Shown here in pieces: positions 7,700 to 14,800 of a stretch of 19,863 bases of DNA (positions within the stretch are counted from its first letter, which is position 1; each line of letters starts with the position of its first letter). The notes below the pieces were generated by a model. It was not told where the DNA came from. It saw nothing but the letters and a program-made list of their open reading frames with translations, and did no database searches. The DNA comes from Dehalococcoidia bacterium UBA2160 (GTDB lineage Bacteria > Chloroflexota > Dehalococcoidia > Lucifugimonadales > UBA1123): contig DCWO01000168.1 in assembly GCA_002328865.1 (NCBI GenBank), positions 1 to 19,863 of the forward strand. The letters run 5' to 3'. Position numbers and translations under genes: made by a program.

Positions 7700-7728
7700 A
7701 TTATAGCAGTCGCGTATTGGCCGAACAA
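7700..7728 (-). promoter_or_regulatory. Probable sigma70-type promoter for aroE
   Basis: On the minus strand TATAAT (7705-7700) is a perfect -10 box, preceded with a 17-base spacer by TTGTTC (7728-7723), a partial -35 match. Transcription would start near 7693, giving a short leader ahead of the aroE start at 7671. The position in the divergent gap supports it. The opposite strand has only a weak candidate (TAAGAT near 7745), so I do not call a plus-strand promoter. Confidence 0.6.
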
Positions 7729-7831
7729 AGGAGACGTTGGGTGATAAGATGGACCGGCCTCGATCGGAACGGCATCGCGGTGGGCGATGGCCTAATTGGC
7801 GGGCCATCAGAGTTCTGTCCGGAGGTAAAGC

Positions 7832-8053
7832 ATGGAGCAGTCGACCAAGGGACAATCAGAGGCAGAGCATCTCTTCGAGATCGTCAGAGCCAGATACGGC
7901 CATCACTTGGACGACGAGCAGATCGAAGCCGTTCGGGAGAACGTCGAAGACACAGTCGACCTCGTGTCGCAACTCCGGGGCGTCAAATTGGACAATTCGG
8001 TCGAGCCGTACTCCCTGTTCCGACCTCATCGAGGGGAGGACGCCGATGGCTGA
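7832..8053 (+). CDS. Small GatC/AtzG-like (DUF4089-type) amidase partner protein
   Basis: A 73-residue, acidic, helical protein with a good GGAGG site six bases before the ATG. The C-terminal part, VSQLRGVKLDNSVEPYSLFRP, resembles the GatC/AtzG pattern in which a predicted helix is followed by a hydrophobic-Asp-Asn-x-Val-Glu-Pro stretch and a Phe-Arg-Pro end. In GatCAB and in the cyanuric-acid-pathway AtzG-AtzE pair such a small protein wraps around and stabilises the amidase subunit. Here its last 8 bp overlap the start of an amidase-signature gene, the expected arrangement for co-translated partners. I read it as a small subunit or chaperone of that amidase. The similarity is by eye and the family is divergent, so the assignment is moderate, although the gene itself is well supported. 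Confidence 0.75.
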   Translation: MEQSTKGQSEAEHLFEIVRARYGHHLDDEQIEAVRENVEDTVDLVSQLRGVKLDNSVEPYSLFRPHRGEDADG

Positions 8054-9458
8054 CGAGATCGTCTTCACTCCCGTGCGCCAGCTCTCGGAGATGATCCGAA
8101 GCAGGCAAGTTTCACCTCTGGAGCTGACCGAACTGTTCCTTGATCGGTTGGAGCGCCTAGGCTCCAACTACAACGCCGTCGTTACGGTCACCCAAGATCT
8201 GGCGCGAAGCCAGGCCATGGCAGCGGACAGGGATATCGCCGCGGGAACCAACAGAGGGCCTCTGCACGGCATCCCATGGGGCGCGAAGGACCTGCTGGCG
8301 ACGGCGGGAGGCATCCCGACAACCTGGGGCGCAGCGCCATTCAGGGGGCAACAGCTCGATGTCGACGCGACGGTCGTCAGCAAGCTGGACGAAGCCGGGG
8401 CGGTCCTCGGCGCCAAGCTGGCGATGATCGAACTTGCCGGCGGCATGGGCTACCGGCAGCCGCACGCCACGTTCACGGGCCCGCCGCGCAACCCCTGGGA
8501 TCGTGAGCGGTGGACGGGAGGCTCATCGGCGGGCTCCGGCGCTGCTGTGGCCGCCGGACTCGTGCCGTTCGCCATCGGCTCTGAGACCTGGGGCTCCATA
8601 TTGTCACCCGCCAACAACTGCGGTTTGGCTGGGCTCAGGCCGACATACGGACGTGTGAGCCGCCACGGCGCCATGGCCTTGTGCTGGACGCTCGACAAAC
8701 TGGGACCGTTGTGCCTGACAGCCGACGACTGCGGCATTGTGCTCGAAGCCATCGCCGGACCCGATCCCAACGATCCGACGACGTTCGAAGCGCCTTTTGC
8801 GTACGATGACACGGACCCGCCGGGCAGAAGGTTCAAAATCGGCGTGCTTCGAGACGCCGCGACCGGGGCCGAACCAGCCGTGAGAAACAACTTCGAAAAA
8901 GCGTTGGCCGACTTGGCTGATTCGATGGACGTCGAGGAGATCGAATTCCCGGATCTGCCTTACGTCGCGATCACCCGCACGATCTTGATGGTCGAATCTG
9001 CTGCCGCGTTCGAGGACTTTATCGAGGAGGGCAGGGCGTCCGGACTCACTGCGCCAGAGGACCATTACGGGCCGTACGCACGCACATCGGTCCTGGCGAC
9101 CGACTACATCAAGGCTTCGCGACTGCGCGGGGTCATGGCGAAAGAGGTCGATGCCGTCATGTCTCGCTTTGATGCGATCGCCGCGCCGACCTCGGGCCGA
9201 ACGGCTTCTCCGATAACGGAAGAGTTCCGCAATTCAGTCCCATCGACGCCCGACGTCATGGGCGCCGCGGGCAACGGTTGCGGGCTGCCGTCGATCTCGG
9301 TCCCAAGCGGCTTCTCCGAGGACGGGCTCCCGACCGGCATCCAATTCATGGGCCGGCCCTACGCGGAGAACACGATACTGGCCATCGCCCGCGCCTACCA
9401 ATCGATCACCGACTGGCACACACGGCATCCGGAAGATGTGGTCAGCGAGTTGACGTGA
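8046..9458 (+). CDS. Amidase-signature enzyme (GatA/AtzE/AtzF-like)
   Basis: A 470-residue amidase-signature hydrolase, which cleaves C-N amide bonds with a Ser-cisSer-Lys triad. Visible residues are K81 in PWGAKDLL, cis-Ser S160 in TGGSSAGSG and nucleophile S184 in GSETWGSILSPA. The 24-residue spacing from cis-Ser to nucleophile is the same as in fatty acid amide hydrolase. The oxyanion-loop sequence is T-W-G-S where most amidases have a Gly-Gly-Ser. The block GLRPTYGRVSRHGAMALCWTLDKLGPL follows. GAGGA a few bases before the ATG and the 8-bp overlap with the AtzG-like gene fix the start; an in-frame extension back to 7737 would run through that gene in another frame. Substrate is unknown. 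It is not a clear GatA, because no gatB is nearby and the small partner is AtzG-like. Confidence 0.9.
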   Translation: MADEIVFTPVRQLSEMIRSRQVSPLELTELFLDRLERLGSNYNAVVTVTQDLARSQAMAADRDIAAGTNRGPLHGIPWGAKDLLATAGGIPTTWGAAPFRGQQLDVDATVVSKLDEAGAVLGAKLAMIELAGGMGYRQPHATFTGPPRNPWDRERWTGGSSAGSGAAVAAGLVPFAIGSETWGSILSPANNCGLAGLRPTYGRVSRHGAMALCWTLDKLGPLCLTADDCGIVLEAIAGPDPNDPTTFEAPFAYDDTDPPGRRFKIGVLRDAATGAEPAVRNNFEKALADLADSMDVEEIEFPDLPYVAITRTILMVESAAAFEDFIEEGRASGLTAPEDHYGPYARTSVLATDYIKASRLRGVMAKEVDAVMSRFDAIAAPTSGRTASPITEEFRNSVPSTPDVMGAAGNGCGLPSISVPSGFSEDGLPTGIQFMGRPYAENTILAIARAYQSITDWHTRHPEDVVSELT

Positions 9459-9524
9459 GATCGGCAGCCACGGTCCCGGGCGCTTATACGGCGGCAGACG
9501 ACGTCCGTGCGGTGGACAACACCC

Positions 9525-9663
9525 GTAGGGGAGGATTTGTAACCCTCCCGCGCGTTATGCTCAATGAAACGTCCCGACATGCGTAATGAGGGCAGCAACA
9601 GCGAAATAACGTCGCTATGTGTGACGCGATGCCACGCAGGAGGGTTGCAAACCCTCCGTTGCG
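9525..9663. repeat. MITE-like element with inverted hairpin ends
   Basis: Two related hairpins face each other about 110 bp apart. The left is GGGAGGATT/AACCCTCCC with loop TGT (9529-9549, one mismatch). The right is GGAGGGTT/AACCCTCC with loop GCA (9639-9657), flanked by CGCA...TGCG at 9635-9663. The reverse complement of the right hairpin matches the left one at 17 of 19 positions over GGAGG-A/G-TTTG-T/C-AACCCTCC. Inside, GTTAT near 9554 and ATAAC near 9605 are also inverted. The element fills most of the gap between the amidase and peptidase genes. No transposase is present. Confidence 0.55.
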
Positions 9664-9732
9664 GATTACGGCCCCAGTTTCGATTCTGACCGCTGTGAGC
9701 GCACAAGTGATTGTTACACAGGAGCATATGCA

Positions 9733-10488
9733 ATGCGAAAGATCGTAGCCATCGGCGGCGGCGTCTTGCGAGACGGCGAGACGGACGCGATGGACCGGTT
9801 CATTCTGGATTACTCCGGGGCGGCCAAGCCGCGAGTGTTGTTCGTGCCGACTGCCAGCAGCGACTCGGAAGAGTACGTCGAAGCTTTCAATGAAGTCTAC
9901 GGCGCCAAACTCGGCTGCGACGTTGACGTACTCTATCTGCTGGGACGCGACCCGAGCGCCGACGAACTGGCGGAGAAGGTTCTGTCCGCCGACATCGTAT
10001 ACGTAGGCGGAGGCAATACGCTGAAGATGATGCGTCGCTGGAGGCGGCTCGGCGTCGATCGGCTTGTCGCCGAGGTTTGGGACAAGGGCACGGTGCTGTG
10101 CGGCGTCAGTGCGGGCGCGATCTGCTGGTTCAGTCACGGCCACAGCGACTCGATGTCGTTCTACAGCGACGACGACTGGAAGTACGTCGCGGTCAAAGGC
10201 ATGGGTTTCGTGGATGCGCTGGCCTGTCCGCACTACGACAGCGACACCAGAGGGGTACCGCGTCGCGAGGACTTCCGTCGGATGGTGCTGAAGCGGGGCG
10301 GCCCCGCGGTCGCTATCGACAACGACTGCGCCATCGCATTTCGTGACGACAGTTATCAGGTGGTCTCGGCGAGGGCAGGGGCGGGAGCGTTCCGCCTTCG
10401 ACGAGAGCGCGGCGCCATTGTGGAGGAACCGCTTCCAAACAACGGCGAATGGTCGCCAATCTCAGAGATATTGAACTCCGGAGGTTGA
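9733..10488 (+). CDS. Peptidase E-like serine peptidase (family S51)
   Basis: A 251-residue protein with the class I glutamine amidotransferase-like fold of peptidase family S51, which includes alpha-aspartyl dipeptidase PepE and cyanophycinase. The nucleophile motif is CGVSAGAICWF with S126, preceded by YVGGGNT at 90-96. A probable catalytic His is H167 in CPHYDS. RVLFVPTASSDSEEY at 34-48 is the usual first strand region. Length fits PepE (about 230) better than cyanophycinase (about 270-400). AGGAG precedes the ATG by about 8 bases. The downstream amidohydrolase begins 4 bp after the stop, so both are likely co-translated. Together with that gene it suggests dipeptide or acyl-amino-acid degradation. 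Whether it cleaves Asp-X dipeptides cannot be decided from the sequence. Confidence 0.88.
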   Translation: MRKIVAIGGGVLRDGETDAMDRFILDYSGAAKPRVLFVPTASSDSEEYVEAFNEVYGAKLGCDVDVLYLLGRDPSADELAEKVLSADIVYVGGGNTLKMMRRWRRLGVDRLVAEVWDKGTVLCGVSAGAICWFSHGHSDSMSFYSDDDWKYVAVKGMGFVDALACPHYDSDTRGVPRREDFRRMVLKRGGPAVAIDNDCAIAFRDDSYQVVSARAGAGAFRLRRERGAIVEEPLPNNGEWSPISEILNSGG

Positions 10489-10492
10489 GCCG

Positions 10493-11878
10493 ATGGCCGA
10501 TTCCACGATATACGATCTTGTGATTCACGGGGGAAGGGTGGTCGACCCCGAATCGGGGCTGGACGCGGTCCGAGACGTTGGCGTCTCCGGTGGGCAAGTC
10601 CAAGTCTTGTCCGAGTCGTCGCTCGAAGGGCGCGAAACCGTCGACGCCACCGGCATGGTGGTAACGGCCGGATTCATCGACCTGCATTCGCACGGACAAG
10701 ACGCTGAAAGTTACGAGACTCAAGCCAGGGACGGGGTGACCACCGCCCTAGAGCTCGAAGTGGGCACGAACGACATCGACCGATGGTACCAGGCACGGGA
10801 AGGCTCGGCGCTCATCAACTTCGGCGCCAGCGTCGGGCACATCCCCGTTCGCATGGAAGTCATGAACGATCCCGGCGCGTTCCTCCCAGTGGCTGACGCC
10901 GCAAACCGCGAAGCGACCCCAGAGGAACTGGAGCAAATCGAAAACGGAATCGAGCATGGACTTCGCCGGGGAGCCTTGGCCGTGGGTTTTGGCTTGGACT
11001 ACACCCGCGGGTGCTCTCGATGGGAAGCCATCGAGATGTTCCGTATCGCGGCCGACCACGGCGCCTCGTGCCACGTGCACCTGCGCGGTAAAGGACCGAA
11101 GGAGCCGATGAGTGGAATCGAGGCCGCCGGCGAAGTGATCGCGGCGGCGGCGATCACCGGCGCGGCCCTCCACATCGTCCACATCCAGAGCACCGGCATG
11201 TCGGCAACCGGCAGGACGCTGGAGATGATCGCAGGGGCGCGGGAACGCGGACTCGACGTGACGACCGAGTGCTACCCGTACACGGCTGGCATGACCGCGA
11301 TCGACTCGGCTCTGTTCAACGAGGGTTGGCAGGAGCAATACGGCATCGACTATTCCAGTCTTCAGTGGGTGGAGACCGGCGAACGGTTAAACTCGACGAC
11401 GTTCGCAGAGTACCGTGAGATCGGCGGCATGGTGATCGTCCATTCAACGCCGCAAGACGCGGTGGACACGGCGGTGCTCAGTCCGCTGACGGCCATCGCC
11501 ACGGACGGCCTGCTGCACAACGGCAAGGGTCATCCCAGGACCGCCGGGAGTTATTCGCTGATCCTGGGCCGGTACGTCAGACAGCAGGAGGCACTGCCGC
11601 TGATGGACGCGCTGCGCAAGATGTCACTGATGCCTGCCCAGAGGCTCGAAGCCAGGGCGCCCTCGTTCGCCCGGAAGGGGCGCATCACACCGGGCGCGGA
11701 CGCCGACATCGTGGTCTTCGACCCCGATACGGTGCTGGACCGCTCCACGTACGACGAACCGACGTTGGCGCCGGACGGCATTCCTCACGTTTTCGTTGGC
11801 GGCGCACAAGTCGTCTCCGACGGCAAAGTCGTGGAGGGCGTCGCGGCTGGAACAGGCGTGCGTGCGCCCGTGAGTTAA
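10493..11878 (+). CDS. N-acyl-D-amino-acid deacylase-like amidohydrolase
   Basis: A 461-residue amidohydrolase-superfamily enzyme closest in pattern to D-aminoacylases and dihydroorotase-like hydrolases. The N-terminal beta-sandwich has DLVIHGGRVVDPESG (8-22). The barrel begins with GFIDLHSHG (H65, H67), then CHVHLRGKG (H194, H196), LHIVHIQSTG (H227, H230) and ATDG with D338, followed by GHPRTAGSY (346-354), the HPR-x-x-G-type block of D-aminoacylases. The C-terminal sandwich carries GRITPGADADIVVFD. In place of the usual metal-bridging residue of this group there are E87 and E89 in TALELEVG, either of which could serve. GGAGG in the end of the peptidase gene serves as its ribosome site. It would release free amino acids from N-acylated or N-carbamoylated forms; the substrate is an inference. 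Confidence 0.88.
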   Translation: MADSTIYDLVIHGGRVVDPESGLDAVRDVGVSGGQVQVLSESSLEGRETVDATGMVVTAGFIDLHSHGQDAESYETQARDGVTTALELEVGTNDIDRWYQAREGSALINFGASVGHIPVRMEVMNDPGAFLPVADAANREATPEELEQIENGIEHGLRRGALAVGFGLDYTRGCSRWEAIEMFRIAADHGASCHVHLRGKGPKEPMSGIEAAGEVIAAAAITGAALHIVHIQSTGMSATGRTLEMIAGARERGLDVTTECYPYTAGMTAIDSALFNEGWQEQYGIDYSSLQWVETGERLNSTTFAEYREIGGMVIVHSTPQDAVDTAVLSPLTAIATDGLLHNGKGHPRTAGSYSLILGRYVRQQEALPLMDALRKMSLMPAQRLEARAPSFARKGRITPGADADIVVFDPDTVLDRSTYDEPTLAPDGIPHVFVGGAQVVSDGKVVEGVAAGTGVRAPVS

Positions 11879-11908
11879 TTGACACGTCTCAATCACTTCT
11901 GCTAGAGT
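11879..11908 (+). promoter_or_regulatory. Strong sigma70 promoter of the ilv-leu operon
   Basis: A perfect TTGACA -35 box (11879-11884) directly follows the stop codon of the amidohydrolase gene. With an 18-base spacer comes TAGAGT (11903-11908), preceded by TGC, an extended -10 arrangement. Transcription would begin near 11915, about 25-30 bases before stem I of the T-box leader, as expected. Confidence 0.75.
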
Positions 11909-11941
11909 CTCTCGATACGCACCTGTAAAATCATTCACAAA

Positions 11942-12217
11942 TGCGACGATGGGGAGCAGTACCGCATCCGTCCGGCCACAGCGAGCCGGCGATGGTGGAA
12001 AACCGGCGTCAGGGCGCGCGGGAACTCACCCCGGAGCATCCGATTCGAAGGAGCCGTTTCCGTGACATTGAGGTCGCGGCTTCACGTAGGATTCGGACGG
12101 GTTGGCGCCGTTATCACAGCCTCCGAGCGGCCAGGTCCGGACAGGACCGGCAATTAGGGTGGTACCGCGGGAATAGTCAATCAACGATCCCGTCCCTTTG
12201 TTGTGGACGGGATTTTT
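11942..12217 (+). ncRNA. T-box leader (riboswitch), leucine-specific, ahead of ilvB
   Basis: This is a T-box leader that senses the ratio of uncharged to charged tRNA. The conserved T-box AATTAGGGTGGTACCGCGG is at 12152-12170. Stem I runs from GATG/CATC and GGGG/CCCC at its base (around 11948 and 12029-12040). It has the specifier loop with AGTA (11958-11961) opposite GAA (12022-12024), and a distal stem GCCGG (11985-11989) pairing CCGGC (12003-12007) around the loop GGTGGAAA. The codon after GAA is CTC at 12025-12027, a leucine codon. The discriminator bulge TGGT (12160-12163) fits a tRNA ending ACCA, as tRNA-Leu does. In the antiterminator AGGG pairs with CCCT (12194-12197) and AC with GT (12192-12193); those bases are also part of the terminator stem, so the two forms exclude each other. 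The leader should raise ilv-leu transcription when leucine is short. Confidence 0.93.
12187..12217 (+). terminator. Intrinsic terminator of the T-box leader
   Basis: ATCCCGTCC (12187-12195) pairs perfectly with GGACGGGAT (12205-12213) around a 9-base loop and is followed by a run of five T (12213-12217). The left arm shares bases with the antiterminator, so this is the regulated off-state of the leader. Confidence 0.9.
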
Positions 12218-12288
12218 CATTTGTACGCATAACGGAAACAAGTTGAAGTCAAGGGTCCAAGACGAACGACCATGGAGGTAGGAGAGCG

Positions 12289-13983
12289 ATGCGACTGACC
12301 GGAGGCCAGATGGTTTGCGAGAGTCTGCTCCGTGAAGGTGTTGACGTTGTTTTCGGCATTCCGGGCGGCGCGATGCTGCCCCTCTATCAAACGCTTCCCG
12401 AGTACCCGCAGCTCCGGCACATTCTAGTACGCCACGAACAGGGAGCAGCTCACGCCGCCGACGGCTACGCGCGGGTCACGGGCCAGCCCGGCGTGGCATG
12501 GGCGACGTCCGGCCCGGGCGCCACGAACTTGGTAACCGGAATCGCCACCGCTTACATGGACTCGGTACCGATGGTGGTCATCACGGCGCAGGTCCCGCGG
12601 GCGGCCATTGGCTCCGACGCCTTCCAAGAAATCGACATCACGGGCATCACTTTGCCTGTCACGAAGCACAACTACCTGGTGATGGAAACGGCAGACATCC
12701 CGCGGGTGATCCGAGAAGCGTTCCACATAGCCAACACTGGCCGGCCGGGCCCGGTGCTCGTGGACATCCCCAAGGACGTGATCATCGAAGATGCGGAGTT
12801 CGAGTATCCGGAAAGCGTCGATCTGCCGGGCTACAGCCCGACTCAGACGGGGCATCCGAACCAGATTCGAAGGGCCGCCAGGCTGATCGAGCAGGCGGAA
12901 CGTCCAGTGGTCTTGGCCGGTCACGGGATCATCCTGTCCCGCGCCTACGACGAGCTGGCGGAGCTGGTCGAGACGGCCCAGTTGCCCGTGGTCACGTCAC
13001 TGTTGGGCATCGGGTCGTTCCCCGAGAACCACGTGTTGTCGGTTGGAATGCCAGGGATGCACGGGGTGGCATATGCCAGCCTCGCGTTGGAAGAAGCCGA
13101 TCTCATCATCGCCCTGGGCAGCCGTTTCGACGACCGAATCACCGGGGACGCGAAGAAATTCGCCACAAAATCGAAGAAAATCCACGTTGACGTCGATCCC
13201 TCGGAGATTGGAAAGACCATTCCGGTGGACGTTCCGATAGTCGGCGACGTCAAACAGGTGCTTCAACAGCTCAACAAACGCATCAAGCCCGCTTCCAGAG
13301 TCGAGTGGATCCAGCGAATTGACGAATTGAAACGCGATCACCCGTCGCTGGGGTTGCGATCCACCGACAAGTTAATCGCCCAATACGTAATTCAGCAATT
13401 GTCCCAGGCCACGGAAGGCAAGGCAATCATCGTGACCGGGGTGGGCCAGCACCAAATGTGGGCGGCGCAGCACTACACGTTCACCGAACAGTGCAGCCTG
13501 ATCTCGTCCGGAGGTTCCGGCACCATGGGTTATGAAGTCCCAGGAGCAATGGGCGCTCAGGTCGGCCGTCCGGACAAGCTGGTTTGGTCAATCGCGGGAG
13601 ACGGCGGCTTTCAGATGACGATGGCCGAGCTCGCGACGATGGCCGAGAACAACATCCCGGTAAAGATTGCGATCATGAACAACGGGGTGCTGGGAATGGT
13701 CCGACAGTGGCAGGACCTGTTCTACGAGCAGTCCTTCGTCGCCACGACTCGCCCCGGCAATCCGGATTTCGTCAAATTGGCCGACGCTTTCGGCATTTTC
13801 GGAGCGAGAGTGACCGACAAGAGCCAGGTCATGCCCGCGATCCTGCAGGCCATGGAGTACAACGGTCCCGCCATTGTCGACTTCGTGGTGAACCACGAAG
13901 AGAACGTGTACCCGATGATCCCGTCCGGAATGACCGTTGACGCGCTCATCGAAGAACCGTCGCCGCAGGAGGCCCGCCGATGA
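12289..13983 (+). CDS. ilvB: Acetolactate synthase, large (catalytic) subunit
   Basis: A 564-residue thiamine-diphosphate enzyme that condenses two pyruvates to 2-acetolactate (valine and leucine), or pyruvate with 2-oxobutyrate (isoleucine). The N-terminal domain carries the catalytic glutamate E50 in VRHEQGAAHAADGYAR. The middle FAD-binding-like domain has LGSRFDDRITG. The C-terminal ThDP motif runs from GDGG (437-440) to NN (464-465). The sequence QEIDITGITLPVTKHNYLV is typical of true acetolactate synthases rather than catabolic ALS or oxalyl-CoA enzymes. GGAGG and TAGGAGAG precede the ATG. It is the first gene after the T-box leader, and its stop overlaps the ilvN start (ATGA). Length is normal. 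Identification is secure. Confidence 0.97.
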   Translation: MRLTGGQMVCESLLREGVDVVFGIPGGAMLPLYQTLPEYPQLRHILVRHEQGAAHAADGYARVTGQPGVAWATSGPGATNLVTGIATAYMDSVPMVVITAQVPRAAIGSDAFQEIDITGITLPVTKHNYLVMETADIPRVIREAFHIANTGRPGPVLVDIPKDVIIEDAEFEYPESVDLPGYSPTQTGHPNQIRRAARLIEQAERPVVLAGHGIILSRAYDELAELVETAQLPVVTSLLGIGSFPENHVLSVGMPGMHGVAYASLALEEADLIIALGSRFDDRITGDAKKFATKSKKIHVDVDPSEIGKTIPVDVPIVGDVKQVLQQLNKRIKPASRVEWIQRIDELKRDHPSLGLRSTDKLIAQYVIQQLSQATEGKAIIVTGVGQHQMWAAQHYTFTEQCSLISSGGSGTMGYEVPGAMGAQVGRPDKLVWSIAGDGGFQMTMAELATMAENNIPVKIAIMNNGVLGMVRQWQDLFYEQSFVATTRPGNPDFVKLADAFGIFGARVTDKSQVMPAILQAMEYNGPAIVDFVVNHEENVYPMIPSGMTVDALIEEPSPQEARR

Positions 13984-14537
13984 CGATAACCACCGAGTCT
14001 CCCAGGCACACGATCACGGCGCTGGTCGAAGATAAGCCCGGAGTCTTGAATCGAATATCAAGCATGTTCCGGCGCCGGGGATACAACATTGCCAGCCTGG
14101 CGGTCGGCCACAGCGAGATCGAGAACCTTTCTCGGATGACGTTCGTCGTGGAAGGCGACGTCGCCACGGTGGAGCAGGTTACCAAGAACCTGCACAAGCT
14201 GATCGACGTCATCAAAGTTTCGGACGTTTCTGACGGGAACTGCGTGTCTCGCGAACTGGCCCTCGTTCGAGTGCGGGCCAACGTCCAGACCCGTAGCGAG
14301 ATAATGCAGATCGTCGACATATTCAGGGCCAACATAGTCGATGTGGCGCCCGACTCGCTCATCATCGAGGTCACGGGCGACGAAGACAAGGTGGACTCGC
14401 TTCAAAACCTGCTGCGCAGCTTCGGCGTGCTGGAAGTGATGAGGACCGGGACCATCGCCATGGACCGAGGCATGGACGGATCGGCCGAGAGCCAACCGGC
14501 CCCGGCGCCCCGTCACCGCATGGAGAGCGGGTTGTAG
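13980..14537 (+). CDS. ilvN: Acetolactate synthase, small (regulatory) subunit
   Basis: A 185-residue regulatory subunit that activates IlvB and gives feedback inhibition by valine. The N-terminal ACT domain covers about residues 9-80 (ITALVEDKPGVLNRISSMF, RRRGYNIASLAVG), and the C-terminal small-subunit domain covers about 85-165 (RELALVRVRAN, IVDIFRANIVDVAPDSLIIEVTG). The family usually ends shortly after LEVMRTGTIAM; here about 22 extra residues, rich in Pro, Ala and Ser, form a probably disordered tail. The start overlaps the ilvB stop by 4 bp, showing translational coupling and matched subunit amounts. This form is often called ilvH in other genomes; the symbol is a choice of convention. 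Confidence 0.96.
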   Translation: MTITTESPRHTITALVEDKPGVLNRISSMFRRRGYNIASLAVGHSEIENLSRMTFVVEGDVATVEQVTKNLHKLIDVIKVSDVSDGNCVSRELALVRVRANVQTRSEIMQIVDIFRANIVDVAPDSLIIEVTGDEDKVDSLQNLLRSFGVLEVMRTGTIAMDRGMDGSAESQPAPAPRHRMESGL

Positions 14538-14578
14538 TGTGCGACGCAACCGAGTCGGACCGATTGTTCGGAAGGCCC

Positions 14579-14601
14579 TTCGACAGGCTCAGGGCGAACG
14601 G
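14579..14601 (+). repeat. Interspersed TTCGACA repeat
   Basis: The clearest copy in this orientation: TTCGACAGGCTCAGGGCGAA followed by CGG. It lies in the 263-bp gap between ilvN and ilvC, inside the transcribed operon, so a structured RNA form is possible. Confidence 0.75.
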
Positions 14602-14681
14602 ATTATTGTGTACTTCCGGTCGACATTGGCCCGCAATATCATTCGAAGCGAGCCCGATACGGTTGATGTGAGCTTTCATTC

Positions 14682-14725
14682 ACGTTCGTGGTGAGCCCGT
14701 CGGCCCACAGGCTTAGGGCGAACGT
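14682..14725. repeat. Double (head-to-head) copy of the interspersed repeat
   Basis: ACGTTCG at the left is a perfect inverted match to CGAACGT at the right. Between them GTGAGCCCGTCGG and CCACAGGCTTAGGG correspond to the two orientations of the repeat core. The whole 44-bp unit can fold into an imperfect hairpin. It is about 75 bases before the ilvC start and about 80 bases after the single copy. No coding sequence lies in the ilvN-ilvC gap. Confidence 0.65.
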
Positions 14726-14800
14726 AGACGGGGCTGAGGGAATTGCTGAACGGCGGAACAGCATCAAACACCGGCGAGACTAACGAGAGGAACTGAACGA

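Noticed and set aside
7745..7750. TAAGAT as a plus-strand -10 box for the AtzG-like/amidase pair
   Set aside because: The only -35-like sequence nearby (TTGGCC at 7717) gives a 22-base spacer, too long to support a call.
7737..8045. Upstream extension of the amidase frame
   Set aside because: It runs over the AtzG-like gene in another frame. The amidase ATG at 8046 has a good Shine-Dalgarno sequence.
9525..9663. Reading the paired hairpins as a short CRISPR array
   Set aside because: Only two units, in inverted rather than direct orientation, with no regular spacers and no cas genes.
11941..12246. 101-codon open frame in the ilvB leader
   Set aside because: It lies within the T-box RNA, whose structure explains the sequence constraints. 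It has no ribosome site and no leucine-codon run for classical attenuation.
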